Origin: Colwellia sp. 12G3
Lineage (GTDB): Bacteria > Pseudomonadota > Gammaproteobacteria > Enterobacterales > Alteromonadaceae
Reading direction: 5' to 3'
Assembly (NCBI RefSeq): GCF_002836775.1
Contig: NZ_PJAQ01000066.1
Coordinates: 496,001-560,000, forward strand
Length of the DNA stretch: 64,000 nt
Shown: piece after piece, positions 7,914-18,078 of the stretch
Layout: every line of letters starts with the position of its first letter
How positions within the stretch are numbered: position 1 is the stretch's first letter
Position numbers and translations under genes: made by a program
Notes under the pieces: generated by a model
The model's database searches: none
What the model saw: only the letters and a program-made list of their open reading frames with translations
Told to the model about the DNA's origin: nothing

Positions 7914-9002
7914 ATGTTATCAGAACAAGCCTACTTGCACGGAAAACCAGAATCGAGTGGTTTATTACGTAGCCAAATCAGTGATTTTAACGTTGTTGAA
8001 GTACTGCCATTTTTACCCTGTGGTGAAGGTGAGCATTTATTTGTTCATATTCGAAAAACGGGTGCTAATACCTTATTTGTCGCGCGAGAGCTCGCTAAAT
8101 ATTTCAACGTGAAAGAGCAACTTGTTTCTTATGCGGGCTTAAAAGATCGCTTTGCAGTTACCGAACAGTGGTTTGGTGTTCACGTCCCAGGTAAGCAAGA
8201 ATATAATTTAGATGACTTGAATATTGAGGGTGTAGAAATACTGTCATACAAGCGACACAATAAAAAATTACGTACCGGTGCATTAACCGGCAACCGCTTC
8301 GAGCTTATATTACGTGAAGTAACAGCAATTAAGGCGTTTACTGAACGCTGGCAACAAATTGTTGACCAGGGCGTACCTAATTATTTTGGCGAACAGCGTT
8401 TTGGTATTGGCGGTGGCAACATTGAGCGTGCTCTATCTTTATTTTCAGGTCAAAAAGTAAAAGATAAGAAAAAGCGTGGTATCTATTTATCGGCAGCCCG
8501 CTCACATATTTTTAATAGTGTGCTCAATGAACGTATTGAGCAAAAAAGTTTTGATAAACTAGCTATTGGCGATGTGTTAATGCTCGCGGGTACACAATCG
8601 GTGTTTCACCTTGATGAAGTAGACAGCGCTATTAAACAGCGTTTCACGGATAAAGATATTGATATAACCGCACCTATGTGGGGTGCGGGCGAACTAATGA
8701 CTAGTAATGAACCGTTCGCGTTAGAGCAAGCTATAGCTCAGAAAAACCCCGCGTTTTGTGAAGGACTACCGCGTTTTGGGTTGAAGCAAGAACGACGTCG
8801 TATTCGCTTAACTGTTAGCGACACCGATATTGAATTATTGTCTGCAGCCGAAGATAAAAATGCAGTGAAAATTAGTTTCTTTTTACCTGCCGGTTGTTAC
8901 GCCACTACTGTGTTGCGTGAGTTATTAAACTACCAAGATATGACTACGCGTATTGATATGAGAGAGGCAACTGCTAATCCGAATGAGCAGGAACCGGCAT
9001 AA
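7914..9002 (+). CDS. truD: tRNA pseudouridine(13) synthase TruD
   Basis: Isomerises uridine 13 of tRNA-Glu to pseudouridine. The 362-residue protein carries the TruD catalytic motif YAGLKDRFAVTEQW (Asp near residue 80), QRFGIGGGN near residue 165 and the insertion domain with NEPFALEQ. It sits in the standard ispF-truD-surE order. The ATG is preceded by AAGAAGATT, a weak ribosome binding site. The stop codon is only a few bases from the first possible surE start. Confidence 0.93.
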   Translation: MLSEQAYLHGKPESSGLLRSQISDFNVVEVLPFLPCGEGEHLFVHIRKTGANTLFVARELAKYFNVKEQLVSYAGLKDRFAVTEQWFGVHVPGKQEYNLDDLNIEGVEILSYKRHNKKLRTGALTGNRFELILREVTAIKAFTERWQQIVDQGVPNYFGEQRFGIGGGNIERALSLFSGQKVKDKKKRGIYLSAARSHIFNSVLNERIEQKSFDKLAIGDVLMLAGTQSVFHLDEVDSAIKQRFTDKDIDITAPMWGAGELMTSNEPFALEQAIAQKNPAFCEGLPRFGLKQERRRIRLTVSDTDIELLSAAEDKNAVKISFFLPAGCYATTVLRELLNYQDMTTRIDMREATANPNEQEPA

Positions 9003-9032
9003 ATAATGGATAAGCAAAATGTGGCTTGCGAG

Positions 9033-9788
9033 ATGAAAATATTACTGAGTAATGATGACGGTGTGCACGCATTAGGTATTAAAGTGCTTTTTGATGAGCT
9101 CGTTAAGCATTTTACGGTAAACGTAGTCGCTCCTGATCGAAATTGTAGTGGTGCTAGTAACTCCTTAACATTGCTTAATCCTTTACGTGCAGAGCAATTG
9201 GATAATGGCTTTGTCTCGGTTAATGGTACTCCAACAGATTCAGTGCACTTAGGTATTAGCCAACTCTTTACGGATTGTGATTTAGTCGTTGCAGGTATCA
9301 ATAAAGGCGCTAATTTAGGCGATGATACTCTTTATTCAGGCACAGTGGCGGCAGCTACTGAAGGACGTCACATGGGTATGCCTGCGATTGCAGTTTCCTT
9401 GGCGGGTAAAAATGAGCAACATTACCAAACGGCAGCTATTGTCACGGCAAAAATAATTAAACGCTTACGTACTCACCCATTACCTGCAGATCAAATTTTA
9501 AATATTAATGTACCTGATATTCCATTAGCTGAGTTAAAAGGAATAAAGGTTACGCGCCTAGGCCACCGCCACAAAGCTGAAAGTATGCAAAGAATGCAAG
9601 ACCCATGGCAGCGTGATATTTATTGGTATGGCTTATTAGGACAGGAACTTGATGGAGGAGAGGGGACAGACTTCCATGCGGTTGCCAACGGATATGCGTC
9701 TGTAACACCACTAACGGTCGATATGACAGCTCATCAAAGTATAGAAAATATTAAAAGTTGGCTCACAGAGCTCAACTTATCAGATTAA
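9033..9788 (+). CDS. surE: 5'/3'-nucleotidase SurE
   Basis: Metal-dependent survival protein that dephosphorylates nucleoside monophosphates. The ATG at 9033 gives [15 protein letters not shown], the exact family N terminus with metal ligands in the NDDG motif, and 251 residues. An earlier in-frame ATG at 9006 would add nine residues (MDKQNVACE); neither start has a strong ribosome binding site, so this is open. Other motifs are NRSG-like [23 protein letters not shown] and [15 protein letters not shown]. It is followed by pcm after 15 bp, the classic surE-pcm-nlpD-rpoS stationary-phase cluster. Confidence 0.92.
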   Translation: MKILLSNDDGVHALGIKVLFDELVKHFTVNVVAPDRNCSGASNSLTLLNPLRAEQLDNGFVSVNGTPTDSVHLGISQLFTDCDLVVAGINKGANLGDDTLYSGTVAAATEGRHMGMPAIAVSLAGKNEQHYQTAAIVTAKIIKRLRTHPLPADQILNINVPDIPLAELKGIKVTRLGHRHKAESMQRMQDPWQRDIYWYGLLGQELDGGEGTDFHAVANGYASVTPLTVDMTAHQSIENIKSWLTELNLSD

Positions 9789-9803
9789 ACCGGATGGATT
9801 CTT

Positions 9804-10457
9804 ATGATGTCTAGTCGTATAGGCGGAAAATCAAAGCGCAGTGGAGAGTTACTAGCGCAAAAACTACAAAATGAAGGCATTAGTAATACTGCTGTATTGC
9901 AGGCAATTGCTCATTCACCTAGGCATATATTTGTACCAGAAATATTGGCACATAAAGCCTATGACAACACCGCCTTACCTATTGGGCAAGGGCAAACTAT
10001 TTCACAGCCTTATATTGTCGCCAAAATGTCTGAGTTACTCTTAGCTAATGGTCGGCCCAAAAATATATTGGAAATTGGCACCGGCTCGGGTTATCAAACC
10101 TCTATTTTAGCTCAGTTAACGGATAAGGTTTTTTCAGTAGAGCGAATCAAAGCATTACAGTGGCAAGCCAAACGGTGTTTGCGCGCTATGGAGTTGCACA
10201 ATGTAGCAATGAAACATGGTGATGGTTGGCTAGGTTGGAAAAGTAAAGGGCCCTTTGAGGCCATTATAGTTACAGCTGCTCCTGCAAGTGTACCACCGGC
10301 TTTATTAGAACAACTAGCTGATGGCGGGCGTTTAATTATACCCGTTGGAGAGCAAACTCAAATTTTAAAGATTATCACTCGTCAAGGTGATGACTTTAAC
10401 GAACAGCAAATTGAAGCCGTGCGCTTTGTACCTTTAGTATCCGGAGATTTATTGTAG
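9804..10457 (+). CDS. pcm: protein-L-isoaspartate O-methyltransferase
   Basis: Repairs isoaspartyl residues in aged proteins using S-adenosylmethionine. The 217-residue protein contains [16 protein letters not shown] (substrate and SAM pocket, about residues 57-72) and the SAM motif [15 protein letters not shown] near residue 88. GGATGG precedes the start; two adjacent ATG codons (9804, 9807) are possible. The stop codon TAG shares its last base with the GTG start of the next gene (TAGTG), so translation is probably coupled. Confidence 0.95.
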   Translation: MMSSRIGGKSKRSGELLAQKLQNEGISNTAVLQAIAHSPRHIFVPEILAHKAYDNTALPIGQGQTISQPYIVAKMSELLLANGRPKNILEIGTGSGYQTSILAQLTDKVFSVERIKALQWQAKRCLRAMELHNVAMKHGDGWLGWKSKGPFEAIIVTAAPASVPPALLEQLADGGRLIIPVGEQTQILKIITRQGDDFNEQQIEAVRFVPLVSGDLL

Positions 10458-11035
10458 TGAAAATTTTTTCTAGTCTTTACCTGTGGACTTTACGCTGGGC
10501 AGAACATCAGTTTGCTCCTGGTTTCTTAGCAGCACTTACCTTTGCGGAGTCCATATTTTTCCCCATTCCACCTGATGTCTTACTTGCTCCTATGGTATTG
10601 GCGAAGCCAGAAAAGGCATGGTATTTTGCTAGTTTAACCACTATCGCTTCTATTTTAGGGGGAGCGGTTGGTTATTGGCTTGGCTATTTGATGTTTGAAC
10701 CTTGGATTCAGCCACTTATTACAGATTTTGGTTATCAAGAACGATTTAATACCGCCATTGGTTGGTTTAACGAGTGGGGCGTGTGGGTAGTTTTTATTGC
10801 CGGATTTTCGCCTATACCTTATAAATTGTTTACGGTAAGTGCTGGCTTTTTGCATATGGCATTTTTACCGTTTTTTATCGCTTCAGCGATAGGTCGAGGG
10901 CTACGTTTTTTCTTGGTTTCGGGTCTTATTAAATGGGGAGGTAGTCCCATGGAGAAAAAAATCCGTCAGTGGGTTGATGTTTTAGGTTGGGGCATCGTTG
11001 GCGCTATTATTATCGCTTATTTTGCTTTACGATAA
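10457..11035 (+). CDS. YqaA/DedA-family inner membrane protein
   Basis: A 192-residue membrane protein of the DedA/SNARE-associated (YqaA) family. It starts with GTG at 10457, overlapping the pcm stop by one base. Features are FAESIFFPIPPDVLLAPMVL (residues 27-46), a G-rich helix GGAVGYWLGYLMF near 68-80 and FIAGFSPIPYKLFTVSAG near 115-132, the proline-containing re-entrant motif of the family, followed by a basic GRGLRF segment. DedA relatives are thought to work in membrane lipid or proton homeostasis; the exact role is unknown. The gene often lies between pcm and nlpD in marine gammaproteobacteria. Confidence 0.85.
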   Translation: MKIFSSLYLWTLRWAEHQFAPGFLAALTFAESIFFPIPPDVLLAPMVLAKPEKAWYFASLTTIASILGGAVGYWLGYLMFEPWIQPLITDFGYQERFNTAIGWFNEWGVWVVFIAGFSPIPYKLFTVSAGFLHMAFLPFFIASAIGRGLRFFLVSGLIKWGGSPMEKKIRQWVDVLGWGIVGAIIIAYFALR

Positions 11036-11118
11036 AGTGAATTAATATTCACTTTATGTTTATAAATAGTGGTTTTTTCTGTAGGAAAAAAGCAATAATA
11101 CCTCCCAGAGGGATTTTT

Positions 11119-11994
11119 ATGAGTTTTATTCGTACAGTCAAATACACACTTTCTTACTTTATATTTGCTATAACACTTTTTTCTTGTAGTAGTAGGAATA
11201 CCCCTGCTCCCGTGTCAAATATTCACAGTATCAGTGTATTAGGGGAGCGGACTAAGGATACTATAAAATCTTCGCAATATACTGTTAAGAAAGGGGAAAC
11301 TCTATATTCTATCGCTTGGCGTTCAAATTCCGACGTTAGAAAAATAGCTCGGTTAAATAGTATCGCATCTCCTTATCGAATTTACCCCGGACAAAAATTA
11401 ATTTTAGTAGTACCTGAGGTTACAAAATCAACGAAAGCAAGTAACAGTACGGTATCGCATAAAAATCCGACTAAAAGCTCTATAACTAAGAATGAAAAAA
11501 GTCAAAAAAATACACTTGCATCTACCAAAAAGCAGGCGTATGGTGAAAATGTAAGCGCACAAAAATCATACCAAAACAGCACTTTAGAATCGGAAAAAGC
11601 ATCCGACAAATTTTCACAAAAAATTAGTCGTTGGCAATGGCCCGTTAAAGGCAAAGTTGTTGAGTATTTTTCTAATAGCGCACAAGGTAATAAAGGAATT
11701 GATATTACTGGCCGTCGTAGCACTAAAATTAGATCTGCGGCAAAAGGTAAAGTGGTCTATGCAGGTAACGCTCTTCGGGGCTACGGTAAGCTTATTATTG
11801 TAAAACATAATGATGATTATCTTAGTGCTTATGCTCACAATGATCGCATTCTTGTTAAAGAGCAACAGCAAGTTAACAGAGGCGATATTATTTCAACCAT
11901 GGGAGACACTGATGCCAACAAAGTTATGCTTCATTTTGAAATACGCTTTCGAGGAAAGTCAGTTAATCCTTTAAAATATTTACCAAAAAAGTAA
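11119..11994 (+). CDS. nlpD: lipoprotein NlpD, LysM plus degenerate LytM domain
   Basis: Outer-membrane-anchored activator of septal amidases (AmiC in E. coli). Translation probably starts at 11119 (GAGGG upstream), giving 291 residues; an upstream frame start at 11056 is not supported. The signal peptide ends in a lipobox (TLFSC, Cys about residue 24). A LysM domain covers about 72-116 (YTVKKGETLYSIA) and a peptidase-M23 domain about 180-288. Metal ligands are missing: NKGIDI has Asn where active enzymes have His, and MLHFEIR lacks the first His of HxH. The domain should therefore be non-catalytic, as in E. coli NlpD. The rpoS promoter usually lies inside this gene. Confidence 0.88.
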   Translation: MSFIRTVKYTLSYFIFAITLFSCSSRNTPAPVSNIHSISVLGERTKDTIKSSQYTVKKGETLYSIAWRSNSDVRKIARLNSIASPYRIYPGQKLILVVPEVTKSTKASNSTVSHKNPTKSSITKNEKSQKNTLASTKKQAYGENVSAQKSYQNSTLESEKASDKFSQKISRWQWPVKGKVVEYFSNSAQGNKGIDITGRRSTKIRSAAKGKVVYAGNALRGYGKLIIVKHNDDYLSAYAHNDRILVKEQQQVNRGDIISTMGDTDANKVMLHFEIRFRGKSVNPLKYLPKK

Positions 11995-12108
11995 TGCTAT
12001 AAAATAATAGCAATAAATAATAAAACTTAAGATAAATAATAAAAACAATCGGAGTTATCGTGAATAATTAAATACTAAAAATAGTCTTTGCACATTTGGG
12101 AGAATCGC
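11995..12108 (+). promoter_or_regulatory. A/T-rich rpoS leader with A-A-N repeats
   Basis: The leader before rpoS is very A-rich. A 13-bp direct repeat, ATAAATAATAAAA, occurs at 12013-12025 and 12032-12044. Together with AATAATAG and AAACAATC it forms several A-A-N triplet runs of the kind bound by Hfq in the E. coli rpoS leader. Hfq binding is inferred. A three-codon ORF (GTG AAT AAT TAA at 12060) has its own GGAG but may be chance. Confidence 0.4.
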
Positions 12109-12999
12109 ATGGTAAAATTAAAAGAAGAAAAAAATACTGTTGAATCGAAGGAAGATGCACCGTCAAATTTAGACGCTACGCAGATTTATTTAAGCGAAAT
12201 CGGTTTCTCACCGTTATTAACCGCTGAAGAAGAAGTATATTTCTCACGTTTAGCCCTTAAAGGGGATGATCCATCACGAAAACGTATGATTGAAAGTAAT
12301 CTACGTTTAGTTGTCAAAATTGCCAGACGTTATAATAATCGAGGTTTACCGCTACTAGATTTAATTGAAGAGGGTAACTTAGGTTTAATTAGAGCGGTTG
12401 AAAAATTCGATCCTGAACGAGGATTTCGCTTTTCAACTTATGCAACTTGGTGGATAAGACAGACTATTGAACGGGCCATAATGAATCAAACCCGTACTAT
12501 TCGATTACCCATACATGTTGTTAAAGAACTTAATATTTATTTACGCGCTTCGCGTGAACTCATTCAAAAACTCGATCACGAACCTACCGCAGAAGATATA
12601 GCCCAACATCTAGATAGACCTGTCGCTGACGTTAACAAAATGTTGAGACTAAATGAACGTATTGCTTCAGTGGATACTCCTTTTGCAGGGGACTCAGATA
12701 AAGCTTTGTTGGATGTTATAGCCGATGAAAAAAATACTGGCCCTGAAAGTGATTTACAGTCAGAAGATATGAGTAATAATATTATTCATTGGTTGAATGA
12801 GCTGAATAGCAAACAAAGGGAAGTGCTGGCAAGGCGTTTTGGTTTGCTTGGTTATGAAGCTGCAACACTAGAGAATGTTGGCAGTGAGATTGGATTAACA
12901 CGCGAGCGTGTTCGTCAAATTCAAGTTGAGGCATTAAAACGTTTACGAGATATTTTATCTCAAGAAAATTTATCAATCGAGGCTATTTTTCAAGCCTAA
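12109..12999 (+). CDS. rpoS: stationary-phase sigma factor RpoS
   Basis: Alternative sigma factor for general stress and stationary phase. The ATG at 12109 with GGGAGA upstream gives 296 residues. Region 1.2 is at [16 protein letters not shown], region 2 at [12 protein letters not shown] through [17 protein letters not shown] (about 62-115), region 3 at 130-200, and region 4 with the -35-binding helix [17 protein letters not shown] near 263-279. The N-terminal segment before LDATQ is only about 28 residues, some 25 shorter than in E. coli (330 residues). The gene follows nlpD, the conserved order. Confidence 0.95.
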   Translation: MVKLKEEKNTVESKEDAPSNLDATQIYLSEIGFSPLLTAEEEVYFSRLALKGDDPSRKRMIESNLRLVVKIARRYNNRGLPLLDLIEEGNLGLIRAVEKFDPERGFRFSTYATWWIRQTIERAIMNQTRTIRLPIHVVKELNIYLRASRELIQKLDHEPTAEDIAQHLDRPVADVNKMLRLNERIASVDTPFAGDSDKALLDVIADEKNTGPESDLQSEDMSNNIIHWLNELNSKQREVLARRFGLLGYEAATLENVGSEIGLTRERVRQIQVEALKRLRDILSQENLSIEAIFQA

Positions 13000-13073
13000 C
13001 TCAGTATATTAGGTGTTTAGAAAGTAGTTAATCCATTTACAAGGTATTAAAGCTATCTTCACTTTATACAAAT

Positions 13074-13102
13074 AAACAGCAATATCTCTTTGCTGTTTTT
13101 TT
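13074..13102 (+). terminator. rho-independent terminator of rpoS
   Basis: The stem AACAGCAA/TTTGCTGTT with a six-base loop is followed by a run of T residues to 13102. It lies 75 bp after the rpoS stop codon. Confidence 0.8.
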
Positions 13103-13417
13103 ATGTCTGTAAATTGAGTTAACGAATACTGCCTTTTATTATAGAAAGTCATGTTGATAAGGACTTGTAGCTGTTTTGACGTAAACTCTATTTGAATCAA
13201 TGTCTTTTTTTTGGGGATTTGAGAACGCGAAGTTTTTTAAATTATAATATCGTAATTGCTACAGTGGTATCTTGTAGTATTGAGATACTACTTTGAAAGT
13301 TGTTACCTTAATTAACCCCCTTTATTATTTCTCCCTGTTGTTGAGTTCCTATCAATAATGTAATTGGCTTGAAGAGCATCGAAAGTTCATAGTGATTTTA
13401 TTTTTTATCTAAGTGTA
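13103..13417. other. intergenic stretch without a recognised gene
   Basis: About 315 bp between the rpoS terminator and the second repeat element. A short hairpin, GTAGTAT/ATACTAC, lies near 13275-13292. A 63-codon minus-strand ORF (13009-13200) runs across the rpoS terminator and is not believed. Nothing else is supported. Confidence 0.5.
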
Positions 13418-13683
13418 ATACCAATTTGATTAAATTTCTTCCCAACTCAGAGCTCTGCTCGATATGCAATAACAAGGCAAATTTGTTTCGGTTTAGTCAT
13501 TCTAAATCAAATAAACTTAACGATGTTAGTGAACATCGAGAAAGCTCCCAGAGGGCGAGTTTAAAAGGTTTACATGCTGCGTTATTGATTTTGATAAGGG
13601 AATAACCATTCTCTTCAATCAATGCCTTGCCTCTAAGCCTTTTAATTCTCGCTGAGTGGGAAAGAACTTAATCAACTTGGTAT
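13418..13683. repeat. 266-bp miniature palindromic element (MITE-like), copy 2
   Basis: Imperfect terminal inverted repeats start ATACCAATTTGATTAA and end TTAATCAACTTGGTAT, extending inward through CCCAACTCAG and CTGAGTGGG. Most of the length aligns with copy 3 (60850-61173), and the central block 13574-13632 aligns with copy 1. The middle forms a hairpin around ATTGATT/AATCAAT. There is no coding capacity. Confidence 0.75.
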
Positions 13684-13925
13684 AATCATCATTTCTTAAT
13701 CATCTAAAGTCACCACGAATAAATCTCCTGTAGCAATGAGCTACTTGAAAAATAACAAGGTGAGGCATGACAAAATTACATTTGATTTTTAACTTATTAA
13801 GTCACTATGTACTAGGATTTTGTTAACGTGATTAAATAATAAGCAAAAGCTACGCTAAATATGCATTTATAGTCTAAATTGTAATGAAAAATTTCGAATG
13901 CCCGTAGAATAAAAAGGTCATTTTG

Positions 13926-13934
13926 TGGTAATAT
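13926..13934 (+). promoter_or_regulatory. possible extended -10 promoter of the nqr operon
   Basis: TGGTAATAT forms an extended -10 element about 200 bp before nqrA; no strong -35 is visible 17 bp upstream. This would give a long leader that includes the palindrome at 13976-13993. Confidence 0.3.
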
Positions 13935-13975
13935 CGCGCCAGAAAATTTTAACTTAGAGCCAGTGGGTCTTTTTG

Positions 13976-13993
13976 TTTAGTGTTAACACTAAA
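13976..13993. promoter_or_regulatory. perfect 18-bp palindrome in the nqr leader
   Basis: TTTAGTGTTAACACTAAA reads identically on both strands. It lies between the candidate nqr promoter and nqrA and could be a dimeric regulator site. No regulator can be named. Confidence 0.4.
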
Positions 13994-14132
13994 ATTAATT
14001 CTTCACTGAAATACACTGAAATTGGTGAGTTAGTTTTTATCTAATTGATATTTAAGCTTTTATGCTGTGTTATTCATTAGGTAAAGTAATGAGCTGATTT
14101 TTATACTCCCATCAAAAGTAGTGCAAGTGTTT

Positions 14133-15470
14133 ATGATTACAATAAAGAAAGGCTTGGATGTTCCTGTAAAAGGTGCTCCTCAGCAGGTAATCCATGATGG
14201 TCCGTCCATCAAAACCGTTGCAACACTCGGTGAAGAGTTTGTGGGTATGCGTCCAACCATGTTTGTTAAAGTGGGTGATCGCGTAAAAAAAGGCCAAGCG
14301 ATTTTTGAAGATAAAAAAAATCCTGGCGTTATATTCACAGCTCAAGCTGCCGGTGTTGTTAAAGAAATTAACCGTGGTGAAAAACGTGTTTTACAATCTG
14401 TTGTTATCGAGGTAGATGGCTATGATCAAGAAACGTTTACTGCTTACCCTGTAACTGACTTAGCTTCTATAGCACGTGAAGACGTTGTTAAGAACTTAGT
14501 TGATTCAGGTTTATGGACAGCATTTAGAACTCGCCCATTCAGCAAAGTTCCTGCTATTGATAGTGCTCCAGCTGCTATTTTTGTTAGCGCGATGGATACC
14601 AATCCATTAGCTGCAAATCCAGAAATCATTATTAATGAGCAAAGTGAAGCGTTTAAAAATGGTTTAACCATTTTATCTCGTCTAACAAGTGGTGAAGTAT
14701 TTGTTAGCAAAGCGCCAGGGGCTAATATCCCTGTAGATAGCAATGCTACAGTGACCGAATTTGCTGGTAAGCATCCTGCAGGACTTGTAGGTACGCATAT
14801 CCACTTCTTAAAATCAGCAAGCGCCGAAAGATTTGTTTGGCATGTTGGTTATCAAGATGTAATCGCATTTGCTAAGTTATTCATTACCGGTGAACTTGAT
14901 AATAACCGTGTTATATCACTTGCAGGCCCAGCGGCTACTAATCCTCGTTTAGTACGTACGGTATTAGGTGCAAGTACTGCTGAGTTATCAGCAGGCGAAA
15001 CGGTTGATGGCGAATTACGTGTTGTTTCAGGCTCACTATTAATGGGGTCTACTGCGACTGCTGTTCATGGTTACTTAGGTCGTTATAACGTACAAGTATC
15101 ATTAATTCTGGAAGGTCGTGAAAAAGAATTTATTGGTTACATGTACCCAGGTCCTAATAAATTCTCTGTAACTCGTGCTTATATGTCGCACTTTTTCCCG
15201 AGTAAGTTATTTAATATGACTACAACGACTAACGGTAGCTCACGTGCCATGGTGCCAATTGGTAACTTTGAACGTGTTATGCCTTTAGATATTTTACCTA
15301 CCTTATTTTTACGCGATATTTGTTCTGGTGATACCGACGGCGCGCAACAACTAGGTGCCTTAGAGCTAGACGAAGAAGATTTAGCACTGTGTACATTTGT
15401 TTGCCCAGGCAAAACAGATTACGGTGTAATTCTTCGTGATTGCCTAACCACAATCGAAAAGGAAGGTTAG
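14133..15470 (+). CDS. nqrA: Na+-translocating NADH:quinone reductase subunit A
   Basis: Peripheral cytoplasmic subunit of the Na+-NQR complex, implicated in ubiquinone binding. The ATG at 14133 gives [12 protein letters not shown], the conserved family N terminus, and 445 residues (Vibrio cholerae 446); a GTG at 14121 would add four residues. Conserved blocks include [30 protein letters not shown] sequence and [10 protein letters not shown] near the N terminus. It is the first of six tightly spaced nqr genes: nqrB starts two bases after its stop. Confidence 0.95.
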   Translation: MITIKKGLDVPVKGAPQQVIHDGPSIKTVATLGEEFVGMRPTMFVKVGDRVKKGQAIFEDKKNPGVIFTAQAAGVVKEINRGEKRVLQSVVIEVDGYDQETFTAYPVTDLASIAREDVVKNLVDSGLWTAFRTRPFSKVPAIDSAPAAIFVSAMDTNPLAANPEIIINEQSEAFKNGLTILSRLTSGEVFVSKAPGANIPVDSNATVTEFAGKHPAGLVGTHIHFLKSASAERFVWHVGYQDVIAFAKLFITGELDNNRVISLAGPAATNPRLVRTVLGASTAELSAGETVDGELRVVSGSLLMGSTATAVHGYLGRYNVQVSLILEGREKEFIGYMYPGPNKFSVTRAYMSHFFPSKLFNMTTTTNGSSRAMVPIGNFERVMPLDILPTLFLRDICSGDTDGAQQLGALELDEEDLALCTFVCPGKTDYGVILRDCLTTIEKEG

Positions 15471-15472
15471 TC

Positions 15473-16675
15473 ATGGGCTTGAAAAAGTTTATTGAAGATA
15501 TTGAACCGCATTTTGAAAAAGGCGGCAAACATGAGAAGTGGTTTGCACTTTATGAAGCTGTTGCTACCGGTTTATTCACGCCAGGTTATGTGAATAAAGG
15601 TAAAACGCATCTTCGTGATAGCATCGACTTGAAACGTATCATGATTACTGTATGGCTTGCTGTTTTCCCAGCCATGTTTTTTGGTATGTATAACATTGGC
15701 TATCAAGCGGTTGACGCATTAGCTGCAGGTTATGCCTTACCACAATCTTGGCAAGTTGATTTATTCAGCTTATTAGGAGGCTCATTAACAGCTGGCTCAG
15801 GCTTGTTTGATATGATTTTCTATGGTGCCATGTTCTTCTTACCTATATATGCCGTTACTTTTGTTGTTGGTGGTTTTTGGGAAGTTTTATTTGCCGCAGT
15901 GCGCAAACATGAAGTGAATGAAGGTTTCTTCGTTTCTTCTATCTTATTCGCACTTATCTTGCCAGCTAGTATTCCATTATGGCAAGTTGCTATTGGTATT
16001 ACTTTTGGTATTGTTATCGCGAAAGAAATCTTTGGTGGTACAGGTAAAAACTTCTTAAACCCAGCATTAGCGGGTCGTGCGTTTTTATTCTTTGCTTACC
16101 CAAGTCAAATTTCAGGTGATGCGGTATGGGTTGCTGCTGATGGTTTCTCTGGCGCAACTATGTTAAGTGCTGCTAACCAAGGTCTTGTTGATTATTCAAT
16201 AAATGCTGATTGGTGGAACGCGTTCTGGGGCTTTATTCCTGGTTCAGTTGGTGAAGTGTCTACTTTTGCTATTTTATTGGGTGGTGCTTACATCCTTTAT
16301 AAAGGTATTGCTTCTTGGCGCATCGTATTAGGTGTGTTTGGCGGAATGGTTCTTACCTCATTATTATTCAATGCTATTGGTAGTGATACTAATGCTATGT
16401 TTGCTATGCCTTGGCATTGGCACTTAGTTATTGGTGGTTTTGCTTTTGGTATGATGTTTATGGCAACTGACCCTGTTTCTGCTTCGTTTACTAACACAGG
16501 TAAATACTGGTTTGGCGCTTTAGTTGGCGTTATGGTGGTATTGGTTCGTGTTGTTAACCCAGCATTCCCAGAAGGTATGATGTTAGCAATTTTATTCGCT
16601 AACTTGTTTGCACCATTGTTTGACTACTTTGTAGTACAAGGCAATATCAAACGGAGGCTTGCACGTAATGTCTAG
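15473..16675 (+). CDS. nqrB: Na+-translocating NADH:quinone reductase subunit B
   Basis: Integral membrane subunit carrying covalent FMN and a riboflavin; part of the sodium pathway. The ATG at 15473 with GGAAGG upstream gives 400 residues. About ten transmembrane helices are visible. The flavin attachment motif SGAT lies in [10 protein letters not shown] near residue 225-230, where the Thr bears FMN via a phosphoester bond made by ApbE. The last eight bases overlap nqrC. Confidence 0.95.
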   Translation: MGLKKFIEDIEPHFEKGGKHEKWFALYEAVATGLFTPGYVNKGKTHLRDSIDLKRIMITVWLAVFPAMFFGMYNIGYQAVDALAAGYALPQSWQVDLFSLLGGSLTAGSGLFDMIFYGAMFFLPIYAVTFVVGGFWEVLFAAVRKHEVNEGFFVSSILFALILPASIPLWQVAIGITFGIVIAKEIFGGTGKNFLNPALAGRAFLFFAYPSQISGDAVWVAADGFSGATMLSAANQGLVDYSINADWWNAFWGFIPGSVGEVSTFAILLGGAYILYKGIASWRIVLGVFGGMVLTSLLFNAIGSDTNAMFAMPWHWHLVIGGFAFGMMFMATDPVSASFTNTGKYWFGALVGVMVVLVRVVNPAFPEGMMLAILFANLFAPLFDYFVVQGNIKRRLARNV

Positions 16676-17453
16676 TAATAAAGAAACATTTGGCAGAACC
16701 CTAGGTTTTGTTCTAGTTATCTGTTTAGTGTGTGCAGCCTTGGTATCTATTGCCGCGGTTGGTTTAAAACCACTACAACAAGCTAACAAATTGCTTGATA
16801 AGCAAACTAAAATTCTTGAAGCATCAGGCTTACTTGCTAACTTAGGTACTTCACCTGATAGCAAAAGCATTGTCGCTACTTATAACAAACGCGTAGAAGC
16901 TAAAATGATAGACCTGAAAACAGGTACTATCATTGAAGGTGATGTTAATGCGTTTGATGAACGTGCAGACTCTCGTGATACAGCAAAAAGTACTAAGCCG
17001 AGCAATGATATTGCTGGTCTTAACCGCCGAGCTGACCGTGCTGTTGTTTATTTAGTTAAAAACGAACAAGGTCAATTAGATACTATTGTATTACCTATTG
17101 TAGGTAGTGGTTTATGGGATCTTATGTATGGTTTTGTTGGCTTATCACCAGATTTTAATACCGTTCAAAGCGTTGTTTATTCAGATCTTAAAGAAACTCC
17201 AGGATTAGGTGCAGAAGTACTTAATCCTAACTGGAAAGCTTTATGGCCTGGTAAAAAGATGTTTAATGAACAAGGCGATATCGCGATTAAAATCGTTAAA
17301 GGTGGCGCTAAAAAAGGTGATGTTCACGGTGTTGATGCATTATCTGGTGCAACATTAACCAGTAATGGTGTTGAACGTACGTTACATTTTTGGCTAGGTA
17401 ATGAAGGCTATGGTCCTTTCATTGCTAAATTCCGTAATGGAGGATTGAACTAA
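16668..17453 (+). CDS. nqrC: Na+-translocating NADH:quinone reductase subunit C
   Basis: Membrane-anchored, largely periplasmic subunit with a second covalent FMN. The ATG at 16668 has GGAGG upstream and gives 261 residues, with one N-terminal helix ([20 protein letters not shown], residues about 11-30). The FMN-accepting Thr lies in [13 protein letters not shown] near residue 228. It overlaps nqrB by eight bases and nqrD by one base (TAATG). Confidence 0.95.
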   Translation: MSSNKETFGRTLGFVLVICLVCAALVSIAAVGLKPLQQANKLLDKQTKILEASGLLANLGTSPDSKSIVATYNKRVEAKMIDLKTGTIIEGDVNAFDERADSRDTAKSTKPSNDIAGLNRRADRAVVYLVKNEQGQLDTIVLPIVGSGLWDLMYGFVGLSPDFNTVQSVVYSDLKETPGLGAEVLNPNWKALWPGKKMFNEQGDIAIKIVKGGAKKGDVHGVDALSGATLTSNGVERTLHFWLGNEGYGPFIAKFRNGGLN

Positions 17454-18076
17454 TGTCTTCAGATACTAAAAAAGTCCTCTTCGGACCTGTTGTTGATAAT
17501 AACCCGATTGCATTGCAAGTATTAGGTGTTTGTTCAGCGCTTGCTGTAACAAGTTCAATGGCTAATGCGTTAGTTATGACACTTGCTGTAATTGTAGTAA
17601 CTGCATTTTCTAACTTGTTTATTTCGATTATCCGTAATCAAATACCGTCTAGTGTACGTATTATCGTGCAAATGGCGATTATTGCTTCATTGGTAATTGT
17701 TGTTGACCAAGTATTGAAAGCCTTCTCTTACCAATTATCTAAAGAATTATCTGTTTATATTGGTTTGATTATTACTAACTGTATTGTTATGGGCCGTGCT
17801 GAAGCTTTTGCTATGAAAGAAAAGCCTGGCGTGAGTTTCTTAGACGGTATTGGTAATGGTTTAGGTTATGGCGCGGTCTTAATGGTTGTCGCTTTCTTTC
17901 GTGAATTACTTGGCTTTGGTAAAGTTTTCGGTTTTGAAGTTTTACCATTAGTTCAAAACGGCGGTTGGTACCAAGGTAATGGTCTATTAGTCTTACCGTT
18001 TAGCTCATTCTTTATTATTGGTTTAATCATTTGGGCTGTACGCCAATGGAAACCTGAACAAGTTGAGAAGGATTAA
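17453..18076 (+). CDS. nqrD: Na+-translocating NADH:quinone reductase subunit D
   Basis: Integral membrane subunit (207 residues, about six helices) that with NqrE forms an inverted pair coordinating an intramembrane iron-sulfur centre. The Cys in [13 protein letters not shown] and in [15 protein letters not shown] are the conserved ligand positions. The start overlaps the nqrC stop by one base and nqrE begins two bases after its stop. Confidence 0.95.
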   Translation: MSSDTKKVLFGPVVDNNPIALQVLGVCSALAVTSSMANALVMTLAVIVVTAFSNLFISIIRNQIPSSVRIIVQMAIIASLVIVVDQVLKAFSYQLSKELSVYIGLIITNCIVMGRAEAFAMKEKPGVSFLDGIGNGLGYGAVLMVVAFFRELLGFGKVFGFEVLPLVQNGGWYQGNGLLVLPFSSFFIIGLIIWAVRQWKPEQVEKD

Positions 18077-18078
18077 TC

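Noticed and set aside
8930..9301. 123-codon minus-strand ORF across the truD/surE boundary
   Set aside because: It opposes two certain genes and has no independent support.
11746..11994. Active M23 endopeptidase for the NlpD C-terminal domain
   Set aside because: Two metal-binding His positions are replaced (Asn in NKGIDI, Met in MLHFEIR), so catalysis is unlikely.
12060..12071. Three-codon ORF with GGAG in the rpoS leader
   Set aside because: Too short to separate from chance in an A-rich leader.
13009..13200. 63-codon minus-strand ORF after rpoS
   Set aside because: It runs across the rpoS terminator hairpin, has no clear ribosome binding site and its composition looks like AT-rich non-coding DNA.
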